From positions 1 to 64,000 of the forward strand of contig JAEEYF010000021.1 of NCBI GenBank assembly GCA_016291655.1: a stretch of 64,000 nucleotides of DNA, read 5' to 3'. Shown one piece after another: positions 42,539 to 51,295 of this stretch. The stretch is from Lachnospiraceae bacterium (GTDB taxonomy: Bacteria; Bacillota; Clostridia; Lachnospirales; Lachnospiraceae). Position 1 is the first letter of the stretch, and each line of letters begins with the position of its first letter. Under the pieces are notes generated by a model. It was not told where the DNA came from. It saw nothing but the letters and a program-made list of their open reading frames with translations, and ran no database searches. The position numbers were made by a program, and so were the translations under genes.

Positions 42539-44386
42539 ATGAAAAAGAAGTTTATTGCAATTTTATTATGCGGGGTTTTGTTTACGGGATGCGGCAACGT
42601 GGCAACCGTTGACATTCCCGAATTATTGACGCCTGTGGGAAAAAGCGTCTCCGAAGCAACACTTGAAAGAAAAGACCTTTATACCACCACCGTTGTAAAC
42701 GGTGAAGTTATCGGAGATACGACGGAATACTCATTCCCGAGCGGAGGCAGGATATCCGTTATCTACAAAAAACTGGGCGACAGGGTTTACAAGGGCGAGC
42801 TTATCGCGGACATGGACAGTTCTTCGGCACAGGGAAATGTGTCTGCGATAAATGACGATATCAGAGAGCTTAAAAGTGCTTTTGAATACAAGCTGAAAGA
42901 ACTTGAAGAAGCCAACAGGGATCCGCAGATCAGCTGGCAGGACAAGGAAATGAACGACCTCAAGATCAGGCAGTACAAGGAAAGAAATGAAGCCACCATG
43001 GAAAGACTCAATGCCGAACTTGAGGAGGCCAAGGAAAAGCTTGCCGGCACATCGATCTACGCCGAGGCGGACGGAGATGTGACAGCTGTTTCCGGAAGAT
43101 CCGGAGGCTGGATACAGGGAAACACCCCCTTTATTGCCGTCGTAAACAGTGACAAAAAGTACATTGTCTGCAGTTACATTGAGGACGAACTCCTTGATGA
43201 TGCAAAGGTTTGTTACACTTTGTGCAACGGTAAGCAGATACCGCTCACAAAGGTGGACAGTTATCCGGTGGAAGAACCTCTTTACACCAGATTTACGGTT
43301 CCGGATGAATCCCTGTTCTATATAGGGGATTATGCACCGATCATTGTTATCAGCGATTTTATCGAGAAGGCACTGACGGTACCGAAGGATGCGGTCTACA
43401 ACGACGATAACGGAGATTACGTATATCTGACTACCGACGGAAATCGTACCAAGAAGTATGTGACCCTTGGCTTCGAGGGGATCAACGATTACGAAGTGCT
43501 CGAAGGTCTCGGCGAAAAAGACAGGGTATACATGAAAGACGATTCAACCACTTCTTCAAAGAAGACCGTAACGAAGAGAGGAAATTTTGTGATCACCACA
43601 AAGGCAAAGGCCTCCTCGAACTACAGTACGCAGACTTCGATAAGTGTTGAAAAGCTTTTCGGAACTCAGATATTTGAAGGCTTCAATTTCCAGACCTATG
43701 AAAAGATCGAAAAAGGTCAGGTCATCGGTTCTTATCACGAAATAGTGGATGAGGATTATGTCGCGGAGACAAAGTTCTCCCTTTCCCTCGCACTCATGCA
43801 AAAGGAATATGAAAAGATCGCCGAACTTGAAAATACTTTGGAGGACATAGAGGAAGCCGTCCACAGAAAAGATATAATTGCACCGTATGACGGTATCATG
43901 ACTTCCACAGAGAGAATATACAAGGGCAGTACCATCAATAACGGAAGGATATGCAATTTTGCATCCACAGACAATCTGCTGCTGAGCGCGGACAATTCCG
44001 GCAATGCATTCAGATACGGTCAGACGGTTACGGTTGAAGCCATAATCGACGGAAAGAATATTTACGGTACAGGTCGCGTGTTGTCCGCTTCAAGAGTGGG
44101 ACTCATCGGAAATTACAACACTTCGACGGCTTACATCCGGGTGGATGACGAATGGCAGCATCTTGCTTTCGGAGCCAACAGGATGCTCTATGTTGACAAC
44201 GTGGTTGTGGAGGATGTGGTTCTGATCCCCGTTACAGGTGTTATGACCTACAACGGAAATCTCACAGTTCTTTCGGAAGAAGACGGAAAGCTCAAGCGTT
44301 CAAGGTTTGTCAACGGACGTAAGGGCAGTGATTATTATTGGGCGGTTGACGGAGTCGATGCAGACTTGACGATTTATTTCGAATAA
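42539..44386 (+). CDS. Lipoprotein adaptor with two tandem membrane-fusion modules
   Basis: The 615-residue protein has a signal peptide with lipobox-like FTGC (Cys18). Module 1 (about 45-335) has lipoyl half-motifs at 69-94 (KKLGDRVYKGELIADMD) and 172-205, split by a coiled coil at 100-170, and ends with LTVPKDAVY...DYVYL. Module 2 (about 345-615) repeats the plan: half-motifs at 385-402 (YEKIEKGQVIGSYHE) and 445-478 (IIAPYDGIMTSTERIYKGS), a shorter coiled coil at 412-442, and LIPVTGVM near the end. It is thus an internal duplication, about twice normal adaptor length. It lies 47 bases after the first adaptor gene and 15 before the permease gene. Confidence 0.82.
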   Translation: MKKKFIAILLCGVLFTGCGNVATVDIPELLTPVGKSVSEATLERKDLYTTTVVNGEVIGDTTEYSFPSGGRISVIYKKLGDRVYKGELIADMDSSSAQGNVSAINDDIRELKSAFEYKLKELEEANRDPQISWQDKEMNDLKIRQYKERNEATMERLNAELEEAKEKLAGTSIYAEADGDVTAVSGRSGGWIQGNTPFIAVVNSDKKYIVCSYIEDELLDDAKVCYTLCNGKQIPLTKVDSYPVEEPLYTRFTVPDESLFYIGDYAPIIVISDFIEKALTVPKDAVYNDDNGDYVYLTTDGNRTKKYVTLGFEGINDYEVLEGLGEKDRVYMKDDSTTSSKKTVTKRGNFVITTKAKASSNYSTQTSISVEKLFGTQIFEGFNFQTYEKIEKGQVIGSYHEIVDEDYVAETKFSLSLALMQKEYEKIAELENTLEDIEEAVHRKDIIAPYDGIMTSTERIYKGSTINNGRICNFASTDNLLLSADNSGNAFRYGQTVTVEAIIDGKNIYGTGRVLSASRVGLIGNYNTSTAYIRVDDEWQHLAFGANRMLYVDNVVVEDVVLIPVTGVMTYNGNLTVLSEEDGKLKRSRFVNGRKGSDYYWAVDGVDADLTIYFE

Positions 44387-44401
44387 AGGCGGTATGGGTT
44401 A

Positions 44402-47203
44402 ATGTTTCGGTTAATGCTACAAAAATTATTGCATAAAAAATGGATGGTTCTCTGTCTTTTGATAGGTAATGTTCTTTTGATCGCCACAGCAACCGGTTAT
44501 CCGATGTATAAAAACGCATCTCTTAAGCGTATGCTTGATGACGAAATGAACGCCTATATGAAGGAAAATGACGATTGTAATCTCATGACCTTCTACCTTT
44601 CTTCACAGAACGGAAGCAATACAAACGGTTACAACTCTATGGTGACAAGAGGAGACAGCGTTGTTGCTTCACTGGGACCTGCCATAAAGAACAAAGCGAG
44701 CCATTTTAATCTTGTTGTCAGCGCGGCGCAATCCCTGTTTGAAAGAGATGACGTGAGCGAAAGACAGATAGAGATCGGAACCGTTTCGAACTTCAAGGAT
44801 AACTCCAAGCTCCTTTCGGGAGAATGGGGAAAGGATACAAAGGACGAAAACGGTTGTTGGGAAGCTGTTGTAACCACAGATTGCATGGTGGAAATGAACC
44901 TGCTGGTCGGAGAAGAACTTGAATTCACTTATCTTAAGGACGGTGAAGGGAACAAGATCCGTGTCAAGGTGACGGGTGTCATCGATCCGGTCAGGGGAGA
45001 TGCGGATCCATGGATAGAAGAAGACACGGCGTACAACAACGAGCTCATTCTTTCGGAAACTGCGTTTAACAATGCTTTTCTTACGGACAGATTCAGCAAA
45101 TCATATATAAGGTGCTATTGGTTCTATGAGTTCGATCTTTCATCGATCCAGGTAAAGAATATAGATTATGTTCTGAACAGGACCACCGTGCTTGCGGATT
45201 CTTCGAGCAATGCCCTTAAGATCACCGCACCCGGCTATCTTAATGTGCTTAAGGCTTTTAAACAGACAGAGAATAAGATAAATGTTACCCTGATCATATT
45301 GCAGGTTCCCGTTATGGCGTTACTCCTTGCATTCCTGTTCATGATATCGGGACAGATGCTTTCTCTGGAGCAGAACGAGATCTCTCTGTTAAAGAGCCGA
45401 GGCGCTTCAAAAAGACAGATCGGACGGCTTTATCTGCTGCAATCTACGGTAATAGATGTTCTGTCGCTTGTGGTCGGACTTCCCCTCGGACTCATAATGT
45501 GTCAGCTCATCGGTTCTTCGGAAGCCTTTCTTGAATTTAACTTTGCAAGACTGCTGAACGTCAAACTGAACGTCGAAGTGCTTATATATGCCGCTGTGGC
45601 TTCCGTGGCCTCGATCCTTGTGACATTGATCCCCGCCCTCAAGGCCAGCGGTCTCTCGATAGTAAAATTAAAGCAAAAGAAAGCCAGAAGCAGCAAGAAG
45701 CTTTGGCAGAAGCTTTATCTGGATGTTATCATTTTCGGCGTTTCGATCTACGGTTTTTACAATTTCTCGAGACAGACCGACACGATAATCAGAGACATTT
45801 TAAGCGGAAAAAGTATGGACCCGTTGCTCTATCTTAGCTCGGTACTGTTCATTTTGGGCGCTGGAATGCTGTTCTTGCGTATTCAGCCCTTTATTGTAAA
45901 GCTGATCTTTGCCATCGGCAAGAAGATATGGCAGCCCGCGGCTTATGCTTCCTTCCTTCAGATCATCAGGACGGGAACAAAGCAGCAATTTGTTATGCTT
46001 TTCCTGGTTTTGACGGTATCGCTTGGTATTTTCGATTCCACTGTTGCAAGGACCATCATTTCGAATGCGGAAGAAAACGAAACCTACATGACTGCGGATG
46101 ACATAGTCATTACCGAAGCATGGAAAGACAATTACGCACTGGTGGTTGTGGATCCTTCCCTTGAACTTAAGTACGTGGAACCCGATTTCGGTAAATACAC
46201 ATCAGCCTCGGGAATTGACAAATGCGCCCGCGTGCTGGTGGATGACAGCATCACCGTTAAGGCGGGACGCGGCTCCTCAACGGTTACATTAATGGCCGTT
46301 GACACCAAGGAATTCGGAGAAGCTGTTATATTCGACAGCTCATTGCTGGACAAGCATATAAATCATTATCTTAACGCAATTTCTCAGGATCCGGATGCGA
46401 TACTGTGTTCGAGAAGCTTTGAGACCATACTGAACTATAAGAAAGGTGACAAGCTCCTCTACACCAACTCGGAAGGAAAGCAGCTTACCGGTGTTATAGC
46501 GGATTTCGTTGATTACTGGCCTACCTTTAAGCCCACCGAAGTCAGCATTCTTAACGACGGCAGCACGGAACAGATCAACAAATACCTTATCGTTTCACAC
46601 CTTTCCACGGTCCAGAGCGAGTGGGGCAAGAGACCTTATCGTGTATTCATCAGGCTTAAAAAGGATGCGGATAAGAATTTCTTCTATGACTTCGTTCAGG
46701 AAAACGAGATCGTATTGGCCAGATACAAAAACCTTGAGGAAAACAAGGAAGCCATCAGACAGGATACCTTGTTCCAAGGCACCAACGGTATCCTTACAAT
46801 GAGCTTTATCGTTATCATTATACTTTGTCTTGCGGGCTATCTGATCTACTGGATAATGTCCATTAAATCAAGAGAACTGCTGTTCGGTGTTTTCAGAGCC
46901 ATGGGTATGCGTAAATCCGAGATCGTTCGGATGCTCTTTAACGAACAGCTGGCTACGGGCATATTCTCCATCGCTGCTGGAGCGGGCATCGGTTACGCCG
47001 CATCGGTATTGTTTGTACCGATGATACAGCTTGCATATGCGGGAGAGAATCAGGTAACACCTTTGAAATTGACGATATATGGAAGTGACATGATCAGACT
47101 GTTCTCGGTCATCCTTGTTATGGTCATCGTGTCCATAGCGGTACTTTCAAGGATCGTTTCTTCCATGAAGATCACAAATGCTTTGAAGCTTGGAGAAGAT
47201 TAA
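44402..47203 (+). CDS. FtsX/MacB-type ABC transporter permease
   Basis: The 933-residue protein has about ten membrane segments: one near the N-terminus (about 14-36), groups in the middle (near 295-315, 345-365, 385-410, 440-530) and four at the C-terminus. Two large extracytoplasmic domains lie after the first and after the middle group. The segments 'SLEQNEISLLKSRGASKRQIGRLYLLQ' and 'FGVFRAMGMRKSEIVRMLFNEQL' are the duplicated cytoplasmic coupling helices of the FtsX superfamily. Type VII permeases of this kind usually use ATP for mechanotransmission or lipoprotein/peptide export, not for alternating-access transport. It works with the adaptors and ATPases in the operon. Confidence 0.88.
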   Translation: MFRLMLQKLLHKKWMVLCLLIGNVLLIATATGYPMYKNASLKRMLDDEMNAYMKENDDCNLMTFYLSSQNGSNTNGYNSMVTRGDSVVASLGPAIKNKASHFNLVVSAAQSLFERDDVSERQIEIGTVSNFKDNSKLLSGEWGKDTKDENGCWEAVVTTDCMVEMNLLVGEELEFTYLKDGEGNKIRVKVTGVIDPVRGDADPWIEEDTAYNNELILSETAFNNAFLTDRFSKSYIRCYWFYEFDLSSIQVKNIDYVLNRTTVLADSSSNALKITAPGYLNVLKAFKQTENKINVTLIILQVPVMALLLAFLFMISGQMLSLEQNEISLLKSRGASKRQIGRLYLLQSTVIDVLSLVVGLPLGLIMCQLIGSSEAFLEFNFARLLNVKLNVEVLIYAAVASVASILVTLIPALKASGLSIVKLKQKKARSSKKLWQKLYLDVIIFGVSIYGFYNFSRQTDTIIRDILSGKSMDPLLYLSSVLFILGAGMLFLRIQPFIVKLIFAIGKKIWQPAAYASFLQIIRTGTKQQFVMLFLVLTVSLGIFDSTVARTIISNAEENETYMTADDIVITEAWKDNYALVVVDPSLELKYVEPDFGKYTSASGIDKCARVLVDDSITVKAGRGSSTVTLMAVDTKEFGEAVIFDSSLLDKHINHYLNAISQDPDAILCSRSFETILNYKKGDKLLYTNSEGKQLTGVIADFVDYWPTFKPTEVSILNDGSTEQINKYLIVSHLSTVQSEWGKRPYRVFIRLKKDADKNFFYDFVQENEIVLARYKNLEENKEAIRQDTLFQGTNGILTMSFIVIIILCLAGYLIYWIMSIKSRELLFGVFRAMGMRKSEIVRMLFNEQLATGIFSIAAGAGIGYAASVLFVPMIQLAYAGENQVTPLKLTIYGSDMIRLFSVILVMVIVSIAVLSRIVSSMKITNALKLGED

Positions 47204-47205
47204 GG

Positions 47206-47880
47206 ATGGATATTATTACCGTAAAGGATCTAAACAGAAAATTCCCCATAAGCGGAGGGGAGATACATGTTTTGAAAAACATAAACATGACAGTTCCGGA
47301 AAAATGTCTGGCTATCCTGAAAGGACGTTCCGGATCGGGTAAGACGACGCTGATCAATCTTCTGGGAGCTCTGGACAAACCGACGGACGGACAGATATTC
47401 TTTAACGATACGGATATTGCGGCCATGTCGGAGTTTGAAAGAGAAAAGTTGAGAAGAACAAAGATCGGTTTTGTCTTTCAGTCCGTTTCACTGATCCCGA
47501 TGATGAGCGCGTATGAGAATGTTGAGTTTTCACTGAGGCTGGCAGGGATCAACGAGCGCAGAAAGGAAAGAGCGACAGAGTGCCTTAAAATGGTTGGACT
47601 CGGCACGAGAATGAATCATATGCCCGCAGAAATGTCCGGCGGTGAACAGCAGAGAGTTGCCATCGCCAGGGCTTTGGCTCACAGACCGAAGGTCATATTT
47701 GCGGATGAACCCACGGCGGAGCTTGATTCACAAACTGCCCGGGCGGTGATCAATCTGTTCAAGGATCTGGTTGAAAAAGAAAATGTAACCATCATCATGA
47801 CAACCCACGATACGGGGCTCATGAGCTCGGGTGACGTGGTTTATGAACTTGAGGACGGGGAGATAACAAATGGCAGATGA
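47206..47880 (+). CDS. ABC transporter ATP-binding protein (LolD/MacB type)
   Basis: The 224-residue ATPase has intact Walker A (GRSGSGKTT), Q-loop (FVFQSVSLIP), signature (MSGGEQQRVAIARAL) and Walker B (VIFADEPTAELDS), with the H-loop in MTTHDTG. The MKNI/LNEG-type pattern and FVFQ segment place it with the LolD/FtsE/MacB group, which pairs with FtsX-type permeases. It follows the permease by 2 bases and overlaps the next ATPase gene by 11 bases. Confidence 0.92.
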   Translation: MDIITVKDLNRKFPISGGEIHVLKNINMTVPEKCLAILKGRSGSGKTTLINLLGALDKPTDGQIFFNDTDIAAMSEFEREKLRRTKIGFVFQSVSLIPMMSAYENVEFSLRLAGINERRKERATECLKMVGLGTRMNHMPAEMSGGEQQRVAIARALAHRPKVIFADEPTAELDSQTARAVINLFKDLVEKENVTIIMTTHDTGLMSSGDVVYELEDGEITNGR

Positions 47881-48766
47881 GGAAATAATGATCAAGGCCG
47901 ATAACCTTGTGAAGATCTACAAAACTGAAGACATCGAAGTAATGGCTCTTCAAGGTCTCGATCTCACGGTTGAGAGGGGAGAACTTATTGCCATTATCGG
48001 AAACTCGGGCTCAGGTAAATCCACGTTCCTTAATATGATCGGAGGACTTGACAGACCTACCGCGGGAAGACTGCATGTGGCGGGGCATGACCTTTTCAAG
48101 ATGAGTGAAAAGGAGCTTGTGCTGTACAAGAGAGATGCGGTTGGATTCGTATGGCAGAACAACGCAAGAAACCTCCTTCCTTACCTTACGGCACTGGAAA
48201 ACATAATGATGCCCATGGAACTGAAGAAAGAGGGCGAAAGACGGGAAAGAGCTCTGCAGCTTCTGGACACCGTGGGACTTTCCCACAGGAAGGATTCCAG
48301 ACTTTCTCAGCTTTCCGGCGGTGAGCAGCAGAGAATAGCCATAGCGATAGCACTGGCGAACAAGCCTTCCCTGCTTCTGGCGGATGAGCCTACCGGTTCG
48401 GTTGACAGAAAAACGGCGGATTATATTTTTGATATATTCAGGAATCTTAACAGAGAGACGGGGCAGACTATCCTGATCGTTACTCATGACGTTGCTCTTT
48501 CCAAAAAGGTTAAGAGAGTTGTAGCCATACGTGACGGCAAGATCTCGAGTGAGAGGATACTCAAGGAAAGATATGCGGACGTGTCCCACACAGCCATTGA
48601 CTGGAGCACCGAGGAAACTCAGGAGGAATATTCCATAGTCGATAAGGTTGGCCGTGTTCAGATACCTCATGAGCTTCTTGAGAAACTGGAGCTGGATTCA
48701 AATAAGGTCAAGGTTTCCATGGACGAAGGCAGGATCACGATCGAAAAGCCTTCGGCGGATCAATAA
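47870..48766 (+). CDS. ABC transporter ATP-binding protein with C-terminal AbrB-like domain
   Basis: The 298-residue protein has a complete LolD/MacB-type ATPase (Walker A GNSGSGKST, signature LSGGEQQRIAIAIAL, Walker B LLLADEPTGSVD). An extension follows. Residues about 255-293 read VDKVGRVQIPHELLEKLEL and KVKVSMDEGRITI, the pattern of an AbrB/SpoVT/MazE-type swapped-hairpin domain, which in regulators binds DNA and dimerises. Here it may act as a dimerisation or regulatory element of the transporter, or sense transporter state. The two ATPases of the operon are different, so a heterodimeric motor is possible. It is the last gene of the operon. Confidence 0.9.
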   Translation: MADEEIMIKADNLVKIYKTEDIEVMALQGLDLTVERGELIAIIGNSGSGKSTFLNMIGGLDRPTAGRLHVAGHDLFKMSEKELVLYKRDAVGFVWQNNARNLLPYLTALENIMMPMELKKEGERRERALQLLDTVGLSHRKDSRLSQLSGGEQQRIAIAIALANKPSLLLADEPTGSVDRKTADYIFDIFRNLNRETGQTILIVTHDVALSKKVKRVVAIRDGKISSERILKERYADVSHTAIDWSTEETQEEYSIVDKVGRVQIPHELLEKLELDSNKVKVSMDEGRITIEKPSADQ

Positions 48767-48810
48767 GATTACAGGTTGTTGTCGGGTAACATTTATTTAA
48801 AAAAAATTTA

Positions 48811-48840
48811 ATGGCAATATTACTTTATTTGTTGTATAAT
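48811..48840 (+). promoter_or_regulatory. Promoter before the asp23-nusB gene group
   Basis: ATGGCA (48811-48816, four of six consensus bases) and a perfect TATAAT (48835-48840) are 18 bases apart, about 50 bases before the small membrane-peptide gene. Confidence 0.55.
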
Positions 48841-48892
48841 CCCTGTGATGTGGCTGAATAGCCCGTAGATTTCTTTTGAAAGGATGACAGAT

Positions 48893-49036
48893 ATGAATTG
48901 GGATTTTGCAAATCATTTGTTTAACTCAGTGCTTCAATACGTCATTACAGGCACGTTTGCGATCATTTGTGCAGTGCTTGGTATCTTTCTTCGCGAGAGG
49001 AAGAACAAAAAAGAAATGAAGGATGATAAACAATAA
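48893..49036 (+). CDS. 47-residue single-span membrane peptide
   Basis: The short gene starts at ATG 48893 (MNWDFANHLFNSV) with GAAAGG about 9 bases upstream and stops at 49034-49036. The product has a short N-terminus, one hydrophobic helix (about residues 13-33, ITGTFAIICAVLGIFL) and a strongly charged tail rich in Lys, Arg and Glu. It is positioned between a promoter and asp23, and a comparable small membrane protein before asp23 is familiar from other Lachnospiraceae. Small membrane partners anchor Asp23/Gls24 proteins in some Firmicutes (AmaP-like role), so a similar anchoring function is possible but not shown. Confidence 0.7.
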   Translation: MNWDFANHLFNSVLQYVITGTFAIICAVLGIFLRERKNKKEMKDDKQ

Positions 49037-49057
49037 CTTACAGGGGGATTATACACC

Positions 49058-49435
49058 ATGCCTATGGAAAGCTTAAATATTACCAATGACAATGATTTTT
49101 CATCGGAGGTAAAGATATCCAATGATGTTATCGCTACCGTTGCCGCGCTCGCAGCGACGGAAGTGGAAGGTGTCGATTGTCTTTCCGGCAATTCCACCAA
49201 CGAAACCGTTAAGAAATACGGAGTAAAGAACGGCTCCAAGGGCGTTGAGATCAGCTTCAACGACGAAGGAAAGTCCGTTAATTGCAAACTCGGAGTTACC
49301 ATGAAATTCGGTTACTCCATTCCCGAGACCTGCACCATCGTTCAGGACAAGGTTAAAAACGCTATCGAATCCATGATCGGTATCGAGGTTACAGATGTCT
49401 CGATCAATATCGGCGATGTAAACGTTAATCGCTAA
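49058..49435 (+). CDS. Asp23/Gls24-family envelope stress protein
   Basis: The 125-residue protein belongs to the Asp23/Gls24 family (N-terminal KISNDVIATVAALAATEVEGV, C-terminal IESMIGIEVTDVSINIGDV). These proteins are abundant, attach to the inner face of the membrane through a partner, and are linked with cell-envelope homeostasis. GGGGG lies about 9 bases before ATG 49058; ATG 49064 is possible. It follows the 47-residue membrane peptide by 21 bases and precedes nusB, a common order in Clostridia. Confidence 0.92.
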   Translation: MPMESLNITNDNDFSSEVKISNDVIATVAALAATEVEGVDCLSGNSTNETVKKYGVKNGSKGVEISFNDEGKSVNCKLGVTMKFGYSIPETCTIVQDKVKNAIESMIGIEVTDVSINIGDVNVNR

Positions 49436-49478
49436 ATTGTCTTTGCACCTTGGAAATTATATATGAAAGGTAAATGAT

Positions 49479-49892
49479 ATGACTAAACACGAAGAAAGAG
49501 TAAAGCTTTTCCAGTTGATCTTCAACTGCAGCTTCTATGAAAATGATGAGATCCCCGAACAGATGGACCTTTTCAGGAGACTTCAGATGGCTTCCGAACA
49601 GGAAACGTTTAAAAGTGTAGAGGATAAGGCAAAAAAGATCCTTTCCAACCTTGGAGAGATCGATGTGATACTTGCACATGCATCCACAGGATGGCCGTTG
49701 AGCAGATTGGGAAAAGCGGAGCTTTCAATTATGAGACTTGCGGCTTACGAGATGCTTTATGACAAGGAGATCCCGACCGGAGTAGCTATCAATGAGGCTG
49801 TCGAACTCAGCAAGGTTTTCGGCAACGATTCGGCACCCAGCTTCGTAAATGCGGTTCTTGCAAAACTTGCAAACGAACCTGTGAAAGAGTAA
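49479..49892 (+). CDS. nusB: Transcription antitermination factor NusB
   Basis: The 137-residue all-helical protein matches NusB, which with NusE binds boxA RNA and promotes rRNA antitermination. Family features include the RVKLFQLIFNCSFYE N-terminus, the helical core with 'WPLSRLGKAELSIMRLAAYEMLY' and the closing EAVELSKVFGNDSAPSFVNAVLAKL. AAAGG precedes the ATG. It sits 1 base before xseA, in the conserved Firmicute cluster. Confidence 0.95.
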   Translation: MTKHEERVKLFQLIFNCSFYENDEIPEQMDLFRRLQMASEQETFKSVEDKAKKILSNLGEIDVILAHASTGWPLSRLGKAELSIMRLAAYEMLYDKEIPTGVAINEAVELSKVFGNDSAPSFVNAVLAKLANEPVKE

Positions 49893-49893
49893 A

Positions 49894-51105
49894 ATGCAGC
49901 AGATATACACGGTATCAGACGTCTCTGCATACATTAAACGGATGTTCGACACAGATGTGCTTTTGAACAACGTTTATGTAAAGGGAGAGGTATCCAATTG
50001 CAAATATCATTCATCCGGACATATATATTTTACATTGAAAGACAATAAATCACAAATTTCATGTATAATGTTTGCCGGTCGAAGGACCGGCATTTCTTTT
50101 AGGCTGACGGACGGACAGAGCGTCATAGTTTTCGGACGGATCTCCGTTTATGAAGCCGGAGGAAGCTATCAGATATATGCGGATGAGATCAGGCTTGACG
50201 GAGTCGGGCGTCTTTATGAAGAGTTTGAAGAACTCAAAAAGAGGCTTGGCGCGGAAGGCCTTTTTGACGTTTCCAAAAAGAAGAGCATTCCGAAATTTGC
50301 ATCGAGGATAGGTATAGTTACCGCCAAAACGGGAGCTGCCATACGGGACATATGCCAGATAGCGAGAAGAAGAAATCCTTATGTGTCACTTTATCTTTAT
50401 CCTGCTCTCGTACAGGGAGAAGGAGCCGCAGATTCGGTGGTCAGGGGCATCAGATATCTTGACGGGAAAGTGGACGTCATCATTGTGGGACGCGGAGGAG
50501 GTTCCATAGAGGACCTTTGGGCATTCAATGAAGAAAAAACCGCAAGAGCGGTATTTGAATGCAAAACGCCGATCATTTCCGCAGTTGGACACGAAACCGA
50601 TACCACCATCAGTGACTATGCGGCAGATCTCAGAGCACCGACGCCTTCTGCGGCGGCAGAACTTGCAGTCTATGACTACGGTGCCATGATGAGGGATCTC
50701 GCGATCCTTCATGAGAGACTTTTAAGTCTGCTCCGGTTTAAGACGGAGCGTATCAGACAGATGATCGCAAACAGGGAAGCTGCCCTCAGAAAGAACAGTC
50801 CGGGGCACAAACTGGAGCTGAAAAAACAATGGATAGAGAATGCACGGCCGCGACTTGACCGGGGCATGGAAAATATACTTAATACCAAAAAATCGGAGCT
50901 TAAAAGAGCTGCGGCAAGACTGGACGGTGTGAGTCCGGTGAGAAAACTTGAGAGCGGCTTCTCCTATGTTACGGACAGGGATGGAAAGAATGTTAACAGT
51001 ATCCGTAAGGTAAAACAGGGAGAGGATCTGGTCATACATGTTACGGACGGTGACATTATGACGGTTGTTAATGAGGTCAGGGAGAATTATGGCAGAAAAG
51101 AATGA
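49894..51105 (+). CDS. xseA: Exodeoxyribonuclease VII large subunit
   Basis: The 403-residue protein has an N-terminal OB-fold (YTVSDVSAYIKRMFDTD; GEVSNCKYHSSGHIYFTLKD), the catalytic domain with RIGIVTAKTGAAIRDI, GRGGGSIEDLWAFNEE and SAVGHETDTTISDYAADLRAPTPSAAAE, and a helical C-terminal region. With XseB it forms exonuclease VII, which degrades single-stranded DNA from both ends. Its 3' end overlaps xseB by 17 bases, consistent with coupled synthesis. Confidence 0.96.
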   Translation: MQQIYTVSDVSAYIKRMFDTDVLLNNVYVKGEVSNCKYHSSGHIYFTLKDNKSQISCIMFAGRRTGISFRLTDGQSVIVFGRISVYEAGGSYQIYADEIRLDGVGRLYEEFEELKKRLGAEGLFDVSKKKSIPKFASRIGIVTAKTGAAIRDICQIARRRNPYVSLYLYPALVQGEGAADSVVRGIRYLDGKVDVIIVGRGGGSIEDLWAFNEEKTARAVFECKTPIISAVGHETDTTISDYAADLRAPTPSAAAELAVYDYGAMMRDLAILHERLLSLLRFKTERIRQMIANREAALRKNSPGHKLELKKQWIENARPRLDRGMENILNTKKSELKRAAARLDGVSPVRKLESGFSYVTDRDGKNVNSIRKVKQGEDLVIHVTDGDIMTVVNEVRENYGRKE

Positions 51106-51295
51106 AAACGATATGACACTTGAAGAAAACATGAAAGCCCTAGATGAAGTGATACGTGTGCTTGAAAGAGGAGAGCTGACGTTGGAGCAGTCCTTTGAAA
51201 AGTATAAAGAGGGAATGGAACTTTTGCTGAAATGCAACAATTCCGTGGATAAGGTTGAAAAGGAGCTTCAGATCCTGGAAAGCGAAGGAATATGA
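51089..51295 (+). CDS. xseB: Exodeoxyribonuclease VII small subunit
   Basis: The 68-residue protein matches XseB: LEENMKALDEVIRVLERGELTLEQSFEKYKEG is the family core and forms a helical hairpin that binds XseA. I chose ATG 51089 (MAEKNENDMTLEEN), preceded by AGGGAG; the in-frame ATG at 51065 lies deeper in xseA and has no ribosome site. The stop overlaps the ispA start (ATGA). Confidence 0.94.
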   Translation: MAEKNENDMTLEENMKALDEVIRVLERGELTLEQSFEKYKEGMELLLKCNNSVDKVEKELQILESEGI

